Shown: positions 45,718-55,161 of the stretch, one piece after another
Numbering within the stretch: position 1 is the first letter of the stretch
Layout of the letters: every line of letters starts with the position of its first letter
NCBI GenBank assembly: GCA_965230345.1
Contig: CBDDKR010000002.1
Span: forward strand, 806,001-870,000
Direction: 5' to 3'
DNA from: JADKBO01 sp965230345
GTDB taxonomy: Bacteria > Bacteroidota > Bacteroidia > Chitinophagales > Saprospiraceae
DNA: 64,000 nt
Translations under genes and position numbers: made by a program
Notes under the pieces: generated by a model
Seen by the model: only the letters and a program-made list of their open reading frames with translations
Told to the model about the DNA's origin: nothing
Database searches by the model: none

Positions 45718-46242
45718 TTAAACTGTTTTTAGTTTTATTTTTCTCAAATTTGCAGGATCAATCATTAATCTTAACTCCTGACCAATTGAGTACAATCTTA
45801 TTACAAACTGGTGTTTATTATGTCGTTTGATCAAAATGCCTTTAGTTCCGACCAAATTACCCGTAACAACTTCTACATGAGAACCTTCTTCCCATTCAAT
45901 AGGATTAGATTCAATTTCTCCTTGAAAGTCACCAACAACACGCTTTAAAATTTTTATTTCTTCCTCAGGAATAGCTTCTAAATGGCTATTGGACTGACTT
46001 ACAAACCTTGAAACATACTCGGTTTCTAGAACCTTCACTCTCTCACCTTTTGAGATGCAGACAAACACGTAACAATTTATCAAAGGCAATTGAAGCTTCT
46101 TCACTTTCCTAACATACCTTTTGGTAACATGAAGTAGTGGCACATATGCTTCTATTCCTTTCTTTAAAAGATTATTAGCAACGTGTTTTTCTGCCTTATA
46201 CTTCGTTCTTATAGCGTACCACTCTCTTTTACCTTTATCCAT
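45718..46242 (-). CDS. NusG-like transcription antiterminator (UpxY/RfaH type)
   Basis: The 174-residue protein has an NGN domain (REWYAIRTKYKAEKHVANNLLKKGIEAYVP, residues about 5-100) and a KOW motif (GSHVEVVTGNLVGTKGILI, about residues 123-141). In Bacteroidota, such specialised NusG paralogues are encoded at the front of capsule operons and let RNA polymerase read the long transcript. The operon here extends about 45 kb, so read-through help is plausible. It overlaps the upstream regulator gene by 8 bases. Confidence 0.91.
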   Translation of the reverse strand: MDKGKREWYAIRTKYKAEKHVANNLLKKGIEAYVPLLHVTKRYVRKVKKLQLPLINCYVFVCISKGERVKVLETEYVSRFVSQSNSHLEAIPEEEIKILKRVVGDFQGEIESNPIEWEEGSHVEVVTGNLVGTKGILIKRHNKHQFVIRLYSIGQELRLMIDPANLRKIKLKTV

Positions 46243-46780
46243 TGTTGAGTTTTTGTTCTTTCACCCAAAGCAATAAAGGTTCTTCAATATATGAAGTCCA
46301 ATTTACCTCACTTTCTTTTTTATATACCACATAGCGAATCTTTCTAGTGATAATCGTTTCCACTTTTTCTATAAGTTGAATCAAATATTCAATATTGATT
46401 TCACCTATAAACATCAAATCTATGATTTGACTATCGATTCCTTTTGCAAATTTTCCCACAACATAGACCTTATCTACATCTCCCAATCGAACTACAACAT
46501 CGTCTACGACTTTGTCTAGACCGATATATTTCATTACCAAACTATTTACTTCTGTAAATAATGGGTGTTCTATATTCGCGGTAAAATATTTTTTATTTCC
46601 TCTAAAAAATGAAGAAAGCATACCCGCTTTTTCAAATCTATTTAACTCTAACCTTATTCCATTAGAAGAATCACCAAACTCACTTTCCAAACTTCTTAAA
46701 TAGGAAGATGTGTTACTATTCAGAAAAAACTTCAATAGCAACTTTATGCGCGTTTTCGACGAAATTAGGGTTTCAATCAT
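46235..46780 (-). CDS. Winged-helix regulator fused to a degenerate nucleotidyltransferase-like domain
   Basis: The 181-residue protein has a winged-helix DNA-binding domain in residues about 1-75 (SSKTRIKLLLKFFLNSNTSSYLRSLES, then FEKAGMLSSFFRGNKKYFTAN wing). A second part, from about residue 95, resembles the minimal nucleotidyltransferase fold (VVGKFAKGIDSQIIDLMFIG), where only one of the usual acidic pair is kept. It is the first gene of the polysaccharide operon, right after a putative promoter. It may control operon expression; the ligand is unknown. Confidence 0.72.
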   Translation of the reverse strand: MIETLISSKTRIKLLLKFFLNSNTSSYLRSLESEFGDSSNGIRLELNRFEKAGMLSSFFRGNKKYFTANIEHPLFTEVNSLVMKYIGLDKVVDDVVVRLGDVDKVYVVGKFAKGIDSQIIDLMFIGEINIEYLIQLIEKVETIITRKIRYVVYKKESEVNWTSYIEEPLLLWVKEQKLNNG

Positions 46781-46800
46781 TTATGAGTAAAATAATTACT

Positions 46801-46808
46801 CAAACTTA
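46801..46808 (-). promoter_or_regulatory. Predicted -7 box of the polysaccharide operon promoter
   Basis: On the minus strand the sequence is TAAGTTTG, a perfect match to the Bacteroidota TAnnTTTG -7 element, about 20 bases upstream of the ATG at 46780. No convincing -33 element was found. The neighbouring bases are shared with the promoter at 49619-49626 (11 identical bases in a row). Confidence 0.5.
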
Positions 46809-46879
46809 ATAAAAACTTGGTATTTATTTTAATATTTAATGAAAATTAACAATCACTTAATCTGTTAAAAATAGAAGTT

Positions 46880-49588
46880 CTAATCTAAACTTCTTAGCAA
46901 GAGAACAAGAGAAAGGATTGCCGTAGCTTGCGTAATCGAATTAGAAAGAACCTTGCCCCAATCTATATCTTCTTTTTCCTTCTCTTTTTCTGTTTTAACT
47001 GGCTTTTTAGCTACCATGATATGCGAACCTTCCTTAACTTTTGGGTATATATTAAAGAATAAAAATCTCCTTGTCTTCTTAACCTGACCATTAGGATATT
47101 GAACAATAATTGATTTTCGATCACCATGTTCTGAGATACCACCGGCGTATTTATTAATATATTTTAATGCTGATCTTTCTCCCTCGAATGCTACATTAAT
47201 TCTGTTGTCATCAAAGGTTTGGGAATAGGTATCTCCAACATTCGTTTCCCCAGATATTGTTACCAGTGTATTTCGTTTTGGAATGTTAAGTTCATCCCCT
47301 TTTCTTAAAATCATATCCTTCTCAGAAAATGGATCTTTCAGAGCCGCTTCAAGATCTATGACCACAAATCCTGTGTTTTGGTATGCTCTATACAGAGTCG
47401 CACCTCCTATGAACGCTTCCTTGGTCAAATTACCAGACTGCTTAATGATCTCTGACAATCTTGTATTATCGCTTAGCAGAGCATATTTTCCAGGATAAGT
47501 AACTTCTCCATTAATGGAAATATTTTGTTGCAATTCAAACTCTGGAGCTCTTCTAACCATAATCTGGTCATATGGTCTTAGATAAAACTCCTTGGACTCT
47601 TCATAATTATTCGTATCATCCATAGAAACCGTAGCTACTAAGGTCTTAGATCTTTTATCTCCTTCCAATATTAATCGATAAATCTCAACCCTATTTGTTG
47701 CCGCTTCCTCAACCATCCCACCGGCCAACAATACGGCATCTCTCAAACTCAACCCTTGACTGTAGGTTATAGTTGTTGGATTTCTTACCGCTCCTTCAAT
47801 AGTTACAGAATGTTCGTCTATATACATTGATTTTGCAAAAACAACCAATTTATCCTTTGGCTCCAAAATCAAATTGTCTTTACTAGAAGTGTTTTCTAAT
47901 ATATCTGCCAAATCCACATACAAATGTTCTGTCTCGTTTTGCTTGTTTTCGCTTTGGCGAATTATGTACGCAAAATCATTCACATTTTCTTTTACTCCAC
48001 CTGCCAAAAAAATCAAATCACTAATCCTTAAATCATCACCCTTATCTAAGTCATATTCACCAGGGTTACGCACTTGTCCCTCAATTTGAACTTTATAGTT
48101 TTCCACAAATGCCTTCGAAGAATTAATAGATATTATATCTCCTTTGAGTAATTCAAAATTCGATTCTGATTTAACATTAGTTATTGCATCTTCAATATTT
48201 GCAATTTCATACCTCCTCGTTTTTAAATCATCATTTAATCGTCTTAAATAAATCAGCTGAGTTATAGCATCTTCCTTTAAACTTGCCTTACCAATTAAGT
48301 CCATTATTTTCATACCTGGAGTGAACTGATAACGGCCCTCATTTTCAACAGCTCCAAAAATTGTTACATAGTTTTCAATTTCGTTTTTTATCTCTTGAAC
48401 AAGAATTTTATCACCATTTTGCAACAAAAACTCTTTTTCCTTAGTAAAATCTATATCAATAACATTTTTCTTGTCATCTTCTATCCGTTCTATTTGTATG
48501 TTTCTACGTAAAGCATTTGCCTTCAGTCCACCAGCAAAAGAAATAAGATCTTCCAATGATTCACCTTCTTTAAGTTCATACTTTGAAGGGCGATTCACTG
48601 CGCCTATAAGACTCACTATTTTATCAGCAACAGGAATATATAAGTAATCATTATCTGATAAGTAAAAGTCTTCATTTACAGCAGGGTTGTTCAAAAATTG
48701 ATATAAATCAATATCCTTAACCTCCTTACCTGCACTCATTAACTTAATGTTTCTTACTGAACCAATCTCACTCGGACCTCCTGCAGCGACAAGAGCATTA
48801 ATTGCCGTGTTAAGAGCAGATACATTATAAGATCCAGCATTTTTTACTTCTCCAACTAAATTTACATTAAGAGTCCTTGATGTTATCAGATTAATAGCAA
48901 GGTTCTGTCTATTAAAAAAAATGAATTTGCTCAATTGATTATATAACACTTCCTTAGCTTGAGCAATGGTAAGTCCAGAAAGATAAATTCGAGGTCTATT
49001 GTGTGGCTTAATAAATCCTTCTTGTGATATCTCCTGAGAGAGATTATAATCGGATTCGCCCCAAATTGATATGTTTACCACATCTCCTGAACCTAAAACA
49101 TAGGTCCGAGGAGCTTTGGCTCCTTCAGTGGTTCTAAATAGCTTTATGGATTGATTTGAAAATAAGTGGTGTCCAAATATTTCATTAGAATTTTCTAAAG
49201 GGTCCTGTGCTGACGGAATTTCTTCATTAATGGCTTCCTCTATCGTCGAACCATCATCTACTGATTCTTTAATTTCCTCTATAATCTCACCTTGAGATTT
49301 TATTTCTTTGGGCTCTAAGTCTTGTTCTGAAGTTTTATTCTTTTGTTCCAACTCATCCAACACCTCTCTAATTGTACCTTCATATTGAAGTAAAACTTCG
49401 GGATCTTCTGTATCAATATTGTTGACATCAATTCCCCGATCCAATAAAGCCTTATTAAATTCTTCTTCTGTAATACCTCTCTTATCTAATTCTTGTTTTC
49501 CAATAGAAATATTAGCCTGACTAAAACCAACAATGGACCAAAGCAAAATTCCTATTATAAGGAAAAAACGATTAGTGATATTAATCAT
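46880..49588 (-). CDS. SLBB-domain outer-membrane polysaccharide exporter (Wza/OPX-like, multi-SLBB)
   Basis: From the ATG at 49588 the protein is 902 residues with a signal peptide (MINITNRFFLIIGILLWSIVGFSQA). It has a Poly_export domain (YVLGSGDVVNISIWGESDY), then at least five SLBB-type repeats marked by GAVxxPxxY or GEVxYPGKY-like strands, and a C-terminal helix (ATAILSLVLLLRSLD). It likely forms the periplasm-outer membrane channel for the polymer made by this cluster. The frame is open to 49720 with an earlier ATG, but the -7 box at 49619-49626 lies inside that extension and the signal peptide follows 49588, so the later start is right. Confidence 0.9.
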   Translation of the reverse strand: MINITNRFFLIIGILLWSIVGFSQANISIGKQELDKRGITEEEFNKALLDRGIDVNNIDTEDPEVLLQYEGTIREVLDELEQKNKTSEQDLEPKEIKSQGEIIEEIKESVDDGSTIEEAINEEIPSAQDPLENSNEIFGHHLFSNQSIKLFRTTEGAKAPRTYVLGSGDVVNISIWGESDYNLSQEISQEGFIKPHNRPRIYLSGLTIAQAKEVLYNQLSKFIFFNRQNLAINLITSRTLNVNLVGEVKNAGSYNVSALNTAINALVAAGGPSEIGSVRNIKLMSAGKEVKDIDLYQFLNNPAVNEDFYLSDNDYLYIPVADKIVSLIGAVNRPSKYELKEGESLEDLISFAGGLKANALRRNIQIERIEDDKKNVIDIDFTKEKEFLLQNGDKILVQEIKNEIENYVTIFGAVENEGRYQFTPGMKIMDLIGKASLKEDAITQLIYLRRLNDDLKTRRYEIANIEDAITNVKSESNFELLKGDIISINSSKAFVENYKVQIEGQVRNPGEYDLDKGDDLRISDLIFLAGGVKENVNDFAYIIRQSENKQNETEHLYVDLADILENTSSKDNLILEPKDKLVVFAKSMYIDEHSVTIEGAVRNPTTITYSQGLSLRDAVLLAGGMVEEAATNRVEIYRLILEGDKRSKTLVATVSMDDTNNYEESKEFYLRPYDQIMVRRAPEFELQQNISINGEVTYPGKYALLSDNTRLSEIIKQSGNLTKEAFIGGATLYRAYQNTGFVVIDLEAALKDPFSEKDMILRKGDELNIPKRNTLVTISGETNVGDTYSQTFDDNRINVAFEGERSALKYINKYAGGISEHGDRKSIIVQYPNGQVKKTRRFLFFNIYPKVKEGSHIMVAKKPVKTEKEKEKEDIDWGKVLSNSITQATAILSLVLLLRSLD

Positions 49589-49618
49589 AGTGAATGTCGT
49601 TAAATGTAAATATCCGTG

Positions 49619-49626
49619 CAAACTTA
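49619..49626 (-). promoter_or_regulatory. Predicted -7 box upstream of the SLBB exporter
   Basis: On the minus strand this reads TAAGTTTG, an exact TAnnTTTG match, 30 bases upstream of the chosen ATG at 49588. It decides the start: an ATG at 49720 would lie upstream of the promoter. Confidence 0.5.
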
Positions 49627-49723
49627 ATACCTGTTTACTTAAAAGCCTTTCTTTTTGACCTTTTTTACATAAGAAGTCATCTTTTCGTTTTCTACAGAAC
49701 ATAGATATTGGATAAATCAAATA

Positions 49724-52700
49724 CTACCCGTAGTTCAATATTGGTCTTAGCCACTTTTCAACCTCCTCTAAATCCATCCCTTTTCTTATCGCATAATCTG
49801 CCACTTGGTCCCTTCCTATTTTACTAATCCCAAAGTATTTTGCTTCAGGGTGAGCAAAATAATAACCACTTACACTTGCTGCTGGATACATTGCCATACT
49901 TTCTGTAAGGCTTATACCAATGTTTTCCTCTACAGCCAAAATTTCCCAAATTTTACTTTTCTCGGAGTGATCAGGACAAGCTGGATATCCTGGCGCTGGA
50001 CGAATGCCTTGGTATTTTTCTGCTATCAAATCAACATTAGTATAACTTTCATTATCAGCATAACCCCAAACCTCTTTTCTAACCTTCTCATGCATCATTT
50101 CTGCCAATGCTTCAGCAAATCGATCCGCTATCGACTTGAGAAGAATTGCTCGATAGTCATCTTTTTCTTTCTCGAACTCTTTTACTTTTTTCTCTACTCC
50201 TACTCCAGTAGTTACCGCAAACAAACCAATGTAGTCTCCCTTGTCATGAACAAAATCTGATAATGAATAATTAGAACTTCTTTCGGATTTTTCAACCTGT
50301 TGTCTAAGGAAATTTAGCATAATTCCCTTATCATTCATTATTCTTAGATCTTCTCCATCTTTTTCAACCTGAAAAATACCTATAACAGCACGAGCCTTTA
50401 TCCATTTTTCACTAATTATTTGAGCAATCATTTCGTTTGCATCATCAAATAATTTTCGCGATTCTTCTCCAACAATTTCATCGTCTAAAATATCAGGGTA
50501 TTTGCCTGCCAATTGCCAACTAGAGAAAAAAGGTGTCCAATCGATATAGTCCACTAATGTTTCCAGACTTACTTCTTTATAAACCTTTACTCCCAAACTA
50601 TTAGGTTTATTCGGAAGTGATAAACCCTGATCTATTTTAAAGGACTTATTCTTTGCTTCTTCAAAAGGTAGAAGATTCTTATACTTGTTTCTTTTAGCTC
50701 TTTGTTCTCTTATTTCTTCGTATTGACGTCTTATTTTCTGAGAAAACTCAGAAGCTTTTTCACCAAGAAGAGATCCAGCAATAGATACACATTTACTTGC
50801 ATCCAAAACATGAATTACCGATCCTGAATACTTAGGCTCAATTTTTAATGCTGTATGCAGTTTTGATGTTGTTGCTCCACCAATAAGTAACGGAATACTC
50901 ATTTGGTATCTCTCCATTTCTTCAGCCATAGTCACCATTTCATCTAAGGAAGGTGTTATCAAACCACTTAGTCCTACAATATCAACATTGTGTTTTTGAA
51001 TTTCTCCAATTATCTTATGTGGAGGAACCATCACTCCTAAATCAATAATTTCATAATTATTACAAGCTAACACCACTCCAACAATGTTCTTGCCAATGTC
51101 ATGGACATCTCCTTTTACTGTAGCAAGTAAGATTTTGCCTTTTTGTTTTTCATCCTCTCCATTATTCTCTTCCTCAATAAATGGAGTCAGATAAGAAACC
51201 GATTTTTTCATTACTCGAGCACTTTTGACAACCTGTGGTAAAAACATTTTACCACTCCCGAATAATTCACCTACGATATCCATACCCTTCATTAAGGGCC
51301 CTTCTATAACCTCAATAGATCTTGAATATTTCTTCCTAACTTCCTCTGTATCTTGATCTATATATTTATCAATACCCTTAACTAGAGCATACGATAACCG
51401 TTCATCAACTGGAAGGTTTCTCCATTCCTCTGTCTTCGCCTTGTTTTGAACCACATCTTTCGAGTTTACAGCATATTCCATCAAGGCCTCGGTTGCACCA
51501 TCTGATCTGTTAAACAACACATCTTCTATTAATTGGAGTAATTCTGGATCTATGTTTTCATATACTTCTATCATTCCAGCATTTACAATTCCCATATCCA
51601 TACCAGCTTGAATAGCGTGATAAAGAAATGCCGAATGTATGGCTTCTCGTATTACATTGTTTCCCCGAAACGAAAAAGAAATGTTGCTTACACCTCCACT
51701 AATTTTTGATCCAGGGCACGTGGCCTTAATAATTCTTGTTGCTTCTATAAAATTGATAGCATAATCATTATGCTCTTCTATTCCAGTAGCAACTGCAAAA
51801 ATATTGGGATCAAATATGATATCAGTAGGATCTATCTGGGCTTTCTTTACCAATAAATTATATGCCCTTTGACAAATTTCCACCTTTCGTTCTATCGTTT
51901 CTGCCTGACCTTTTTCATCAAAAGCCATAACCACCATGGCAGCTCCATACTTTTTAATTTTTCTAGCTTGTGTTAAAAAGAGCCCTTCTCCTTCTTTTAA
52001 GGATATGCTATTTACAATGCACTTACCTTGTACGCATTTCAAGCCAGATTCAATTACACTCCACTTAGAGCTATCTATCATTACTGGAACACGGGCAATA
52101 TCAGGTTCAGACATAATAAGATTTAAAAATGTCTCCATGGCCTTTTCCGAATCCAATAAGGCTTCGTCCATATTGACATCAATTATCTGTGCACCAGATT
52201 CAACTTGTTGTAGTGCCACATCAATGGCTTCACCATATTTATCCTCCTTGATTAGTCTAGAGAATTTTTTTGATCCTGTTACATTCGTCCTTTCTCCGAT
52301 GTTAATGAAGTTTATATCGTCTCTAACGACCAATGCCTCTAATCCAGAGTAACTGGAATGTGTATCTTTTTTGATTATTTGTCTTGGTACTAACCCCTTG
52401 ACAGCTTCTGACATCGTCCGTATGTGATCAGGGGTAGATCCACAACAACCTCCAACAATATTAACACAGTTTTCTTCCACAAATTCTTGTATATACTTGC
52501 TCATTTCTTCTGGAAGTTGGTCGTATTCCCCCAATTCATTTGGAAGTCCTGCATTGGGATACGCACTTACTAAACAATCCGAAATGTCTGCGAGTTTTTT
52601 CAAGTAGGGTCTTAACTCCTTTGCCCCTAATGCACAATTTAATCCTATCGAAAATAAATCTGCATGCTTGACCGAAATATAAAAAGCTTCAGTCGTTTGT

Positions 52701-53362
52701 CCACTTAGTGTCCTTCCTGATGCATCGGTAATCGTTCCAGAAACCATCAGAGGTATTTCTATCGCCCGATTCTCAAGTTCATCTTGACATGCCATCAATG
52801 CAGCCTTACAATTAAGTGTGTCAAACACCGTTTCTACTAGGAGTAAATCTACACCCCCATCTAACAATCCTTTTACCTGAGTTTTATAAGCTTTATACAG
52901 CTCATCAAAGGTAATAGACCTTATTCCAGGATTGTTTACATCTGGGGAAATGGATGCTGTTCTATTGGTTGGTCCAATTGCTCCAGCAACAAACCTCGGT
53001 TTATTTTCGTCTAATTTTGTGTAACGGTTTGCAATTTCTTTTGCCAATTGAGCAGATTGTAAATTTAGCTCATAAGCCAAATATTCTAAGCCATAATCGC
53101 TTTGAGAAATAGATGTTGAATTAAAGGTATTTGTTTCTATAATGTCTGCACCTGCTTCTAAATACTCTTTGTGAATATCTTGAATGAGATTAGGCATTGT
53201 TAGAGAAAGCAAATCATTGTTTCCTTTTAAGTCTGATTCAGCATCCTGAAACCTACTTCCTCTATAGTCCGATTCATTGAGTTTAGCTTGCTGGATCATA
53301 GTGCCCATAGCACCATCTAATACCAACACTCTTTTCTTTGCTAACTGATGTATATTCGTCAA
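49724..53362 (-). CDS. metH: Cobalamin-dependent methionine synthase
   Basis: The 1212-residue protein has all four MetH modules in order. The homocysteine domain carries DGAMGTMIQ and zinc cysteines in GLNCALG and GGCCGSTPDH. The folate (pterin) domain has INIGERTNVTGSKKF. The cobalamin cap and B12-binding domain has VKGDVHDIGKNIVG with the lower-ligand histidine at about residue 757. The activation domain has RPAPGYPACPDHSEK (about residue 1135). It is full length. It makes methionine from homocysteine and methyl-tetrahydrofolate and is separate from the sugar cluster. I saw no cobalamin or SAM riboswitch upstream. Confidence 0.97.
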   Translation of the reverse strand: MTNIHQLAKKRVLVLDGAMGTMIQQAKLNESDYRGSRFQDAESDLKGNNDLLSLTMPNLIQDIHKEYLEAGADIIETNTFNSTSISQSDYGLEYLAYELNLQSAQLAKEIANRYTKLDENKPRFVAGAIGPTNRTASISPDVNNPGIRSITFDELYKAYKTQVKGLLDGGVDLLLVETVFDTLNCKAALMACQDELENRAIEIPLMVSGTITDASGRTLSGQTTEAFYISVKHADLFSIGLNCALGAKELRPYLKKLADISDCLVSAYPNAGLPNELGEYDQLPEEMSKYIQEFVEENCVNIVGGCCGSTPDHIRTMSEAVKGLVPRQIIKKDTHSSYSGLEALVVRDDINFINIGERTNVTGSKKFSRLIKEDKYGEAIDVALQQVESGAQIIDVNMDEALLDSEKAMETFLNLIMSEPDIARVPVMIDSSKWSVIESGLKCVQGKCIVNSISLKEGEGLFLTQARKIKKYGAAMVVMAFDEKGQAETIERKVEICQRAYNLLVKKAQIDPTDIIFDPNIFAVATGIEEHNDYAINFIEATRIIKATCPGSKISGGVSNISFSFRGNNVIREAIHSAFLYHAIQAGMDMGIVNAGMIEVYENIDPELLQLIEDVLFNRSDGATEALMEYAVNSKDVVQNKAKTEEWRNLPVDERLSYALVKGIDKYIDQDTEEVRKKYSRSIEVIEGPLMKGMDIVGELFGSGKMFLPQVVKSARVMKKSVSYLTPFIEEENNGEDEKQKGKILLATVKGDVHDIGKNIVGVVLACNNYEIIDLGVMVPPHKIIGEIQKHNVDIVGLSGLITPSLDEMVTMAEEMERYQMSIPLLIGGATTSKLHTALKIEPKYSGSVIHVLDASKCVSIAGSLLGEKASEFSQKIRRQYEEIREQRAKRNKYKNLLPFEEAKNKSFKIDQGLSLPNKPNSLGVKVYKEVSLETLVDYIDWTPFFSSWQLAGKYPDILDDEIVGEESRKLFDDANEMIAQIISEKWIKARAVIGIFQVEKDGEDLRIMNDKGIMLNFLRQQVEKSERSSNYSLSDFVHDKGDYIGLFAVTTGVGVEKKVKEFEKEKDDYRAILLKSIADRFAEALAEMMHEKVRKEVWGYADNESYTNVDLIAEKYQGIRPAPGYPACPDHSEKSKIWEILAVEENIGISLTESMAMYPAASVSGYYFAHPEAKYFGISKIGRDQVADYAIRKGMDLEEVEKWLRPILNYG

Positions 53363-53406
53363 GGTCTAAAATTGATCTTTTATTTAAAGAATTCCTTTTA
53401 CCAGGT

Positions 53407-53414
53407 CAAAAATA
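53407..53414 (-). promoter_or_regulatory. Possible -7 box of metH
   Basis: On the minus strand this reads TATTTTTG, matching TAnnTTTG, 45 bases upstream of the metH ATG. It is a lone element in an AT-rich 186-base gap, so the call is weak. Confidence 0.35.
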
Positions 53415-53548
53415 CAGTGCAGATTAAGTCTTTCGAAATTTATGTAGGACAAATAAATACAGAACCAATTATAGTCAATGTAGAAGACATTGATCTCAAT
53501 ATTTTTAAATCTCTATTTACGTAAAATTTAGTATTAATATGATGGAGT

Positions 53549-54235
53549 CTAAGCTATTAAACCCTTCATTTTATCCAAGTCTCTAACCAACAATCGCTTT
53601 CTATTAAAAGCAATGATGTTATCCGACCTTAACTCATTTAGAACTGTGGTTACCGTTTGTCTTGAAGTGGCAGTTAGGTTTGCTATTTCTTGGTGAGTAA
53701 TGAAATTGCGCAATACCCATTCATATCCAACCCTTTGTCCGTTTTTATTGATTTCATTGATCATGTATTCGATGATCCTACTTTTACTATCCTTAAAAAC
53801 CAATGACTCCAGTCTATTTTCCATTTCAAGAACTCTAGACCCCATTATTTTCATGAAAAACATTGAGATTCCGCCATGCGACTTCATCAACGATTTCATA
53901 TCCGAGGCATTGATGGAACAAAGGCTAACATCTTCCATGGCATAAGCAAAATCCCTTCTTTTATCTTCACCGATCATAGACAGTTCTCCGAAAACTTCTC
54001 CATCCTTAAGGATAGCTTTAGTGATTTCTTTGCCTCCTTCATTATAGGATCCAATTTTGACACGACCTGATGTTATAAAGAATATTTTATCACTACTATG
54101 GTCTGGTAAGTATATATAATCACCCTTTTTAAATGTTTTATAAACATGACTACCCATGTTATCATTCACTTTATTTGGGCAAAATAAGTCTACTACATTA
54201 ATATTCTCTAAATACCATAAGTTGCTCTCTTTCAT
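53549..54235 (-). CDS. Crp/Fnr-family transcriptional regulator
   Basis: The 228-residue protein has a cyclic-nucleotide-binding-like domain (residues about 35-130, with GEVFGELSMIGEDKRRDFAYA) and a winged helix-turn-helix (THQEIANLTATSRQTVTTVLNELR, about residues 175-198). It lacks the N-terminal cysteine cluster of oxygen-sensing FNR (only one Cys, near residue 19) and lacks the Arg-Ser cAMP-binding pair, so its signal is unknown. It is a candidate for binding the FNR-like boxes found at 57038, 58520 and 61912, but nothing in the sequence proves this. Confidence 0.9.
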   Translation of the reverse strand: MKESNLWYLENINVVDLFCPNKVNDNMGSHVYKTFKKGDYIYLPDHSSDKIFFITSGRVKIGSYNEGGKEITKAILKDGEVFGELSMIGEDKRRDFAYAMEDVSLCSINASDMKSLMKSHGGISMFFMKIMGSRVLEMENRLESLVFKDSKSRIIEYMINEINKNGQRVGYEWVLRNFITHQEIANLTATSRQTVTTVLNELRSDNIIAFNRKRLLVRDLDKMKGLIA

Positions 54236-54562
54236 AAAATACTCAATTTAACAGTTAGAAAACTTTAATTCTAATAAGGTAAAAGTAACCGAAAAGTTGT
54301 CTCGAACTTGACCTTTTCTTTTTTTTCAGAAAAATTTGTCGTTCGCAACAACTAAAGTCTATTTTTTCTACTTTCGAGTAATATCTCCTATTTCAAGTCC
54401 AAATTCCCTCCTCGTTTACCATAAGGTCTTTCAACCCTTGATCTATATAGATTCAATAATCTTAACGCAAATGTATTAAACTAGATAAAAAGAATTGTGC
54501 CGCTAAAATCTATTTAAAAGGCATATTTCGTATTTTGTTTTTGTCAATCATTACTAGATAAC
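54236..54562. other. Intergenic region between divergent crp/fnr-like and dinB-like genes
   Basis: This 327-base gap is AT-rich and contains no open reading frame worth calling. One TAnnTTTG match on the minus strand lies at 54468-54475, but it is over 230 bases from the regulator's start. No operator palindrome of the type found downstream was seen. Both divergent promoters are presumably here. Confidence 0.5.
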
Positions 54563-55081
54563 ATGTCATCGAATAACAATATACTTACTTTACTACAAAA
54601 AGAAATAACAAAACGCTTAAACAATGAGGGCATTCATAGAATTAAAATATGCCTATCTAAATTAACAGAAAATCAAGTTTGGCACAAAGCGAACACTCAA
54701 ACCAACAGTATTGGTAATCTAATACTTCATCTAGAAGGTAATGTAAATCAATGGCTTATTGCCACCTTTGATGATGTTCAAGACAAAAGAAATAGAGCAA
54801 AGGAATTTGACCTTTCTTCACAATGCAGCAAGCAACAATTGTTGGACATACTACATCAACTAGAAGATAACATTGAAAGAGTTGCCAAAAAAATTAGTCT
54901 AGATCAATTGCATGAATCATTCTTCGTCCAATGTTTTGAAGAAGTTGGTCTTTCTATTGTTGTTCATGTTATTGAACATTTTAGCTACCATGTTGGGCAA
55001 ATTTCGCTTCAAACAAAACTATTGGTTAATGAAGATTTAGGCTATTATACCAACTTAAACCTGGATAAAACAAAGGACTAA
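54563..55081 (+). CDS. DinB-like (DUF1572) protein
   Basis: The 172-residue protein is predicted to be a four-helix bundle of the DinB/YfiT superfamily. It has ENQVWHKANTQTNSIGNLILHLEGNVNQWL near residues 35-65 (first metal His in HLEGN) and VVHVIEHFSYHVGQISLQTKLL near 133-155, which give the three histidine ligands. Function is unknown; some relatives are thiol transferases. It is a single gene after the divergent regulator. Confidence 0.85.
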   Translation: MSSNNNILTLLQKEITKRLNNEGIHRIKICLSKLTENQVWHKANTQTNSIGNLILHLEGNVNQWLIATFDDVQDKRNRAKEFDLSSQCSKQQLLDILHQLEDNIERVAKKISLDQLHESFFVQCFEEVGLSIVVHVIEHFSYHVGQISLQTKLLVNEDLGYYTNLNLDKTKD

Positions 55082-55134
55082 TACATCTTAGCTCTTTCAT
55101 CCAATCTTGACCTCTGATATAACCGAACTTAGAT

Positions 55135-55142
55135 TATATTTG
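55135..55142 (+). promoter_or_regulatory. Predicted -7 box of the redoxin gene
   Basis: TATATTTG matches TAnnTTTG, 19 bases upstream of the ATG at 55162. Confidence 0.45.
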
Positions 55143-55161
55143 CGCAAATAAAAATACAAAT

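Noticed and set aside
49805..50260. 151-residue plus-strand reading frame
   Set aside because: It lies opposite the metH coding sequence, has low-complexity composition with no family resemblance, and is a shadow of metH.
53363..53548. Cobalamin or SAM riboswitch upstream of metH
   Set aside because: The 186-base gap has no B12-box-like segment or conserved SAM-riboswitch core that I could see, and it is shorter than usual cobalamin riboswitches.
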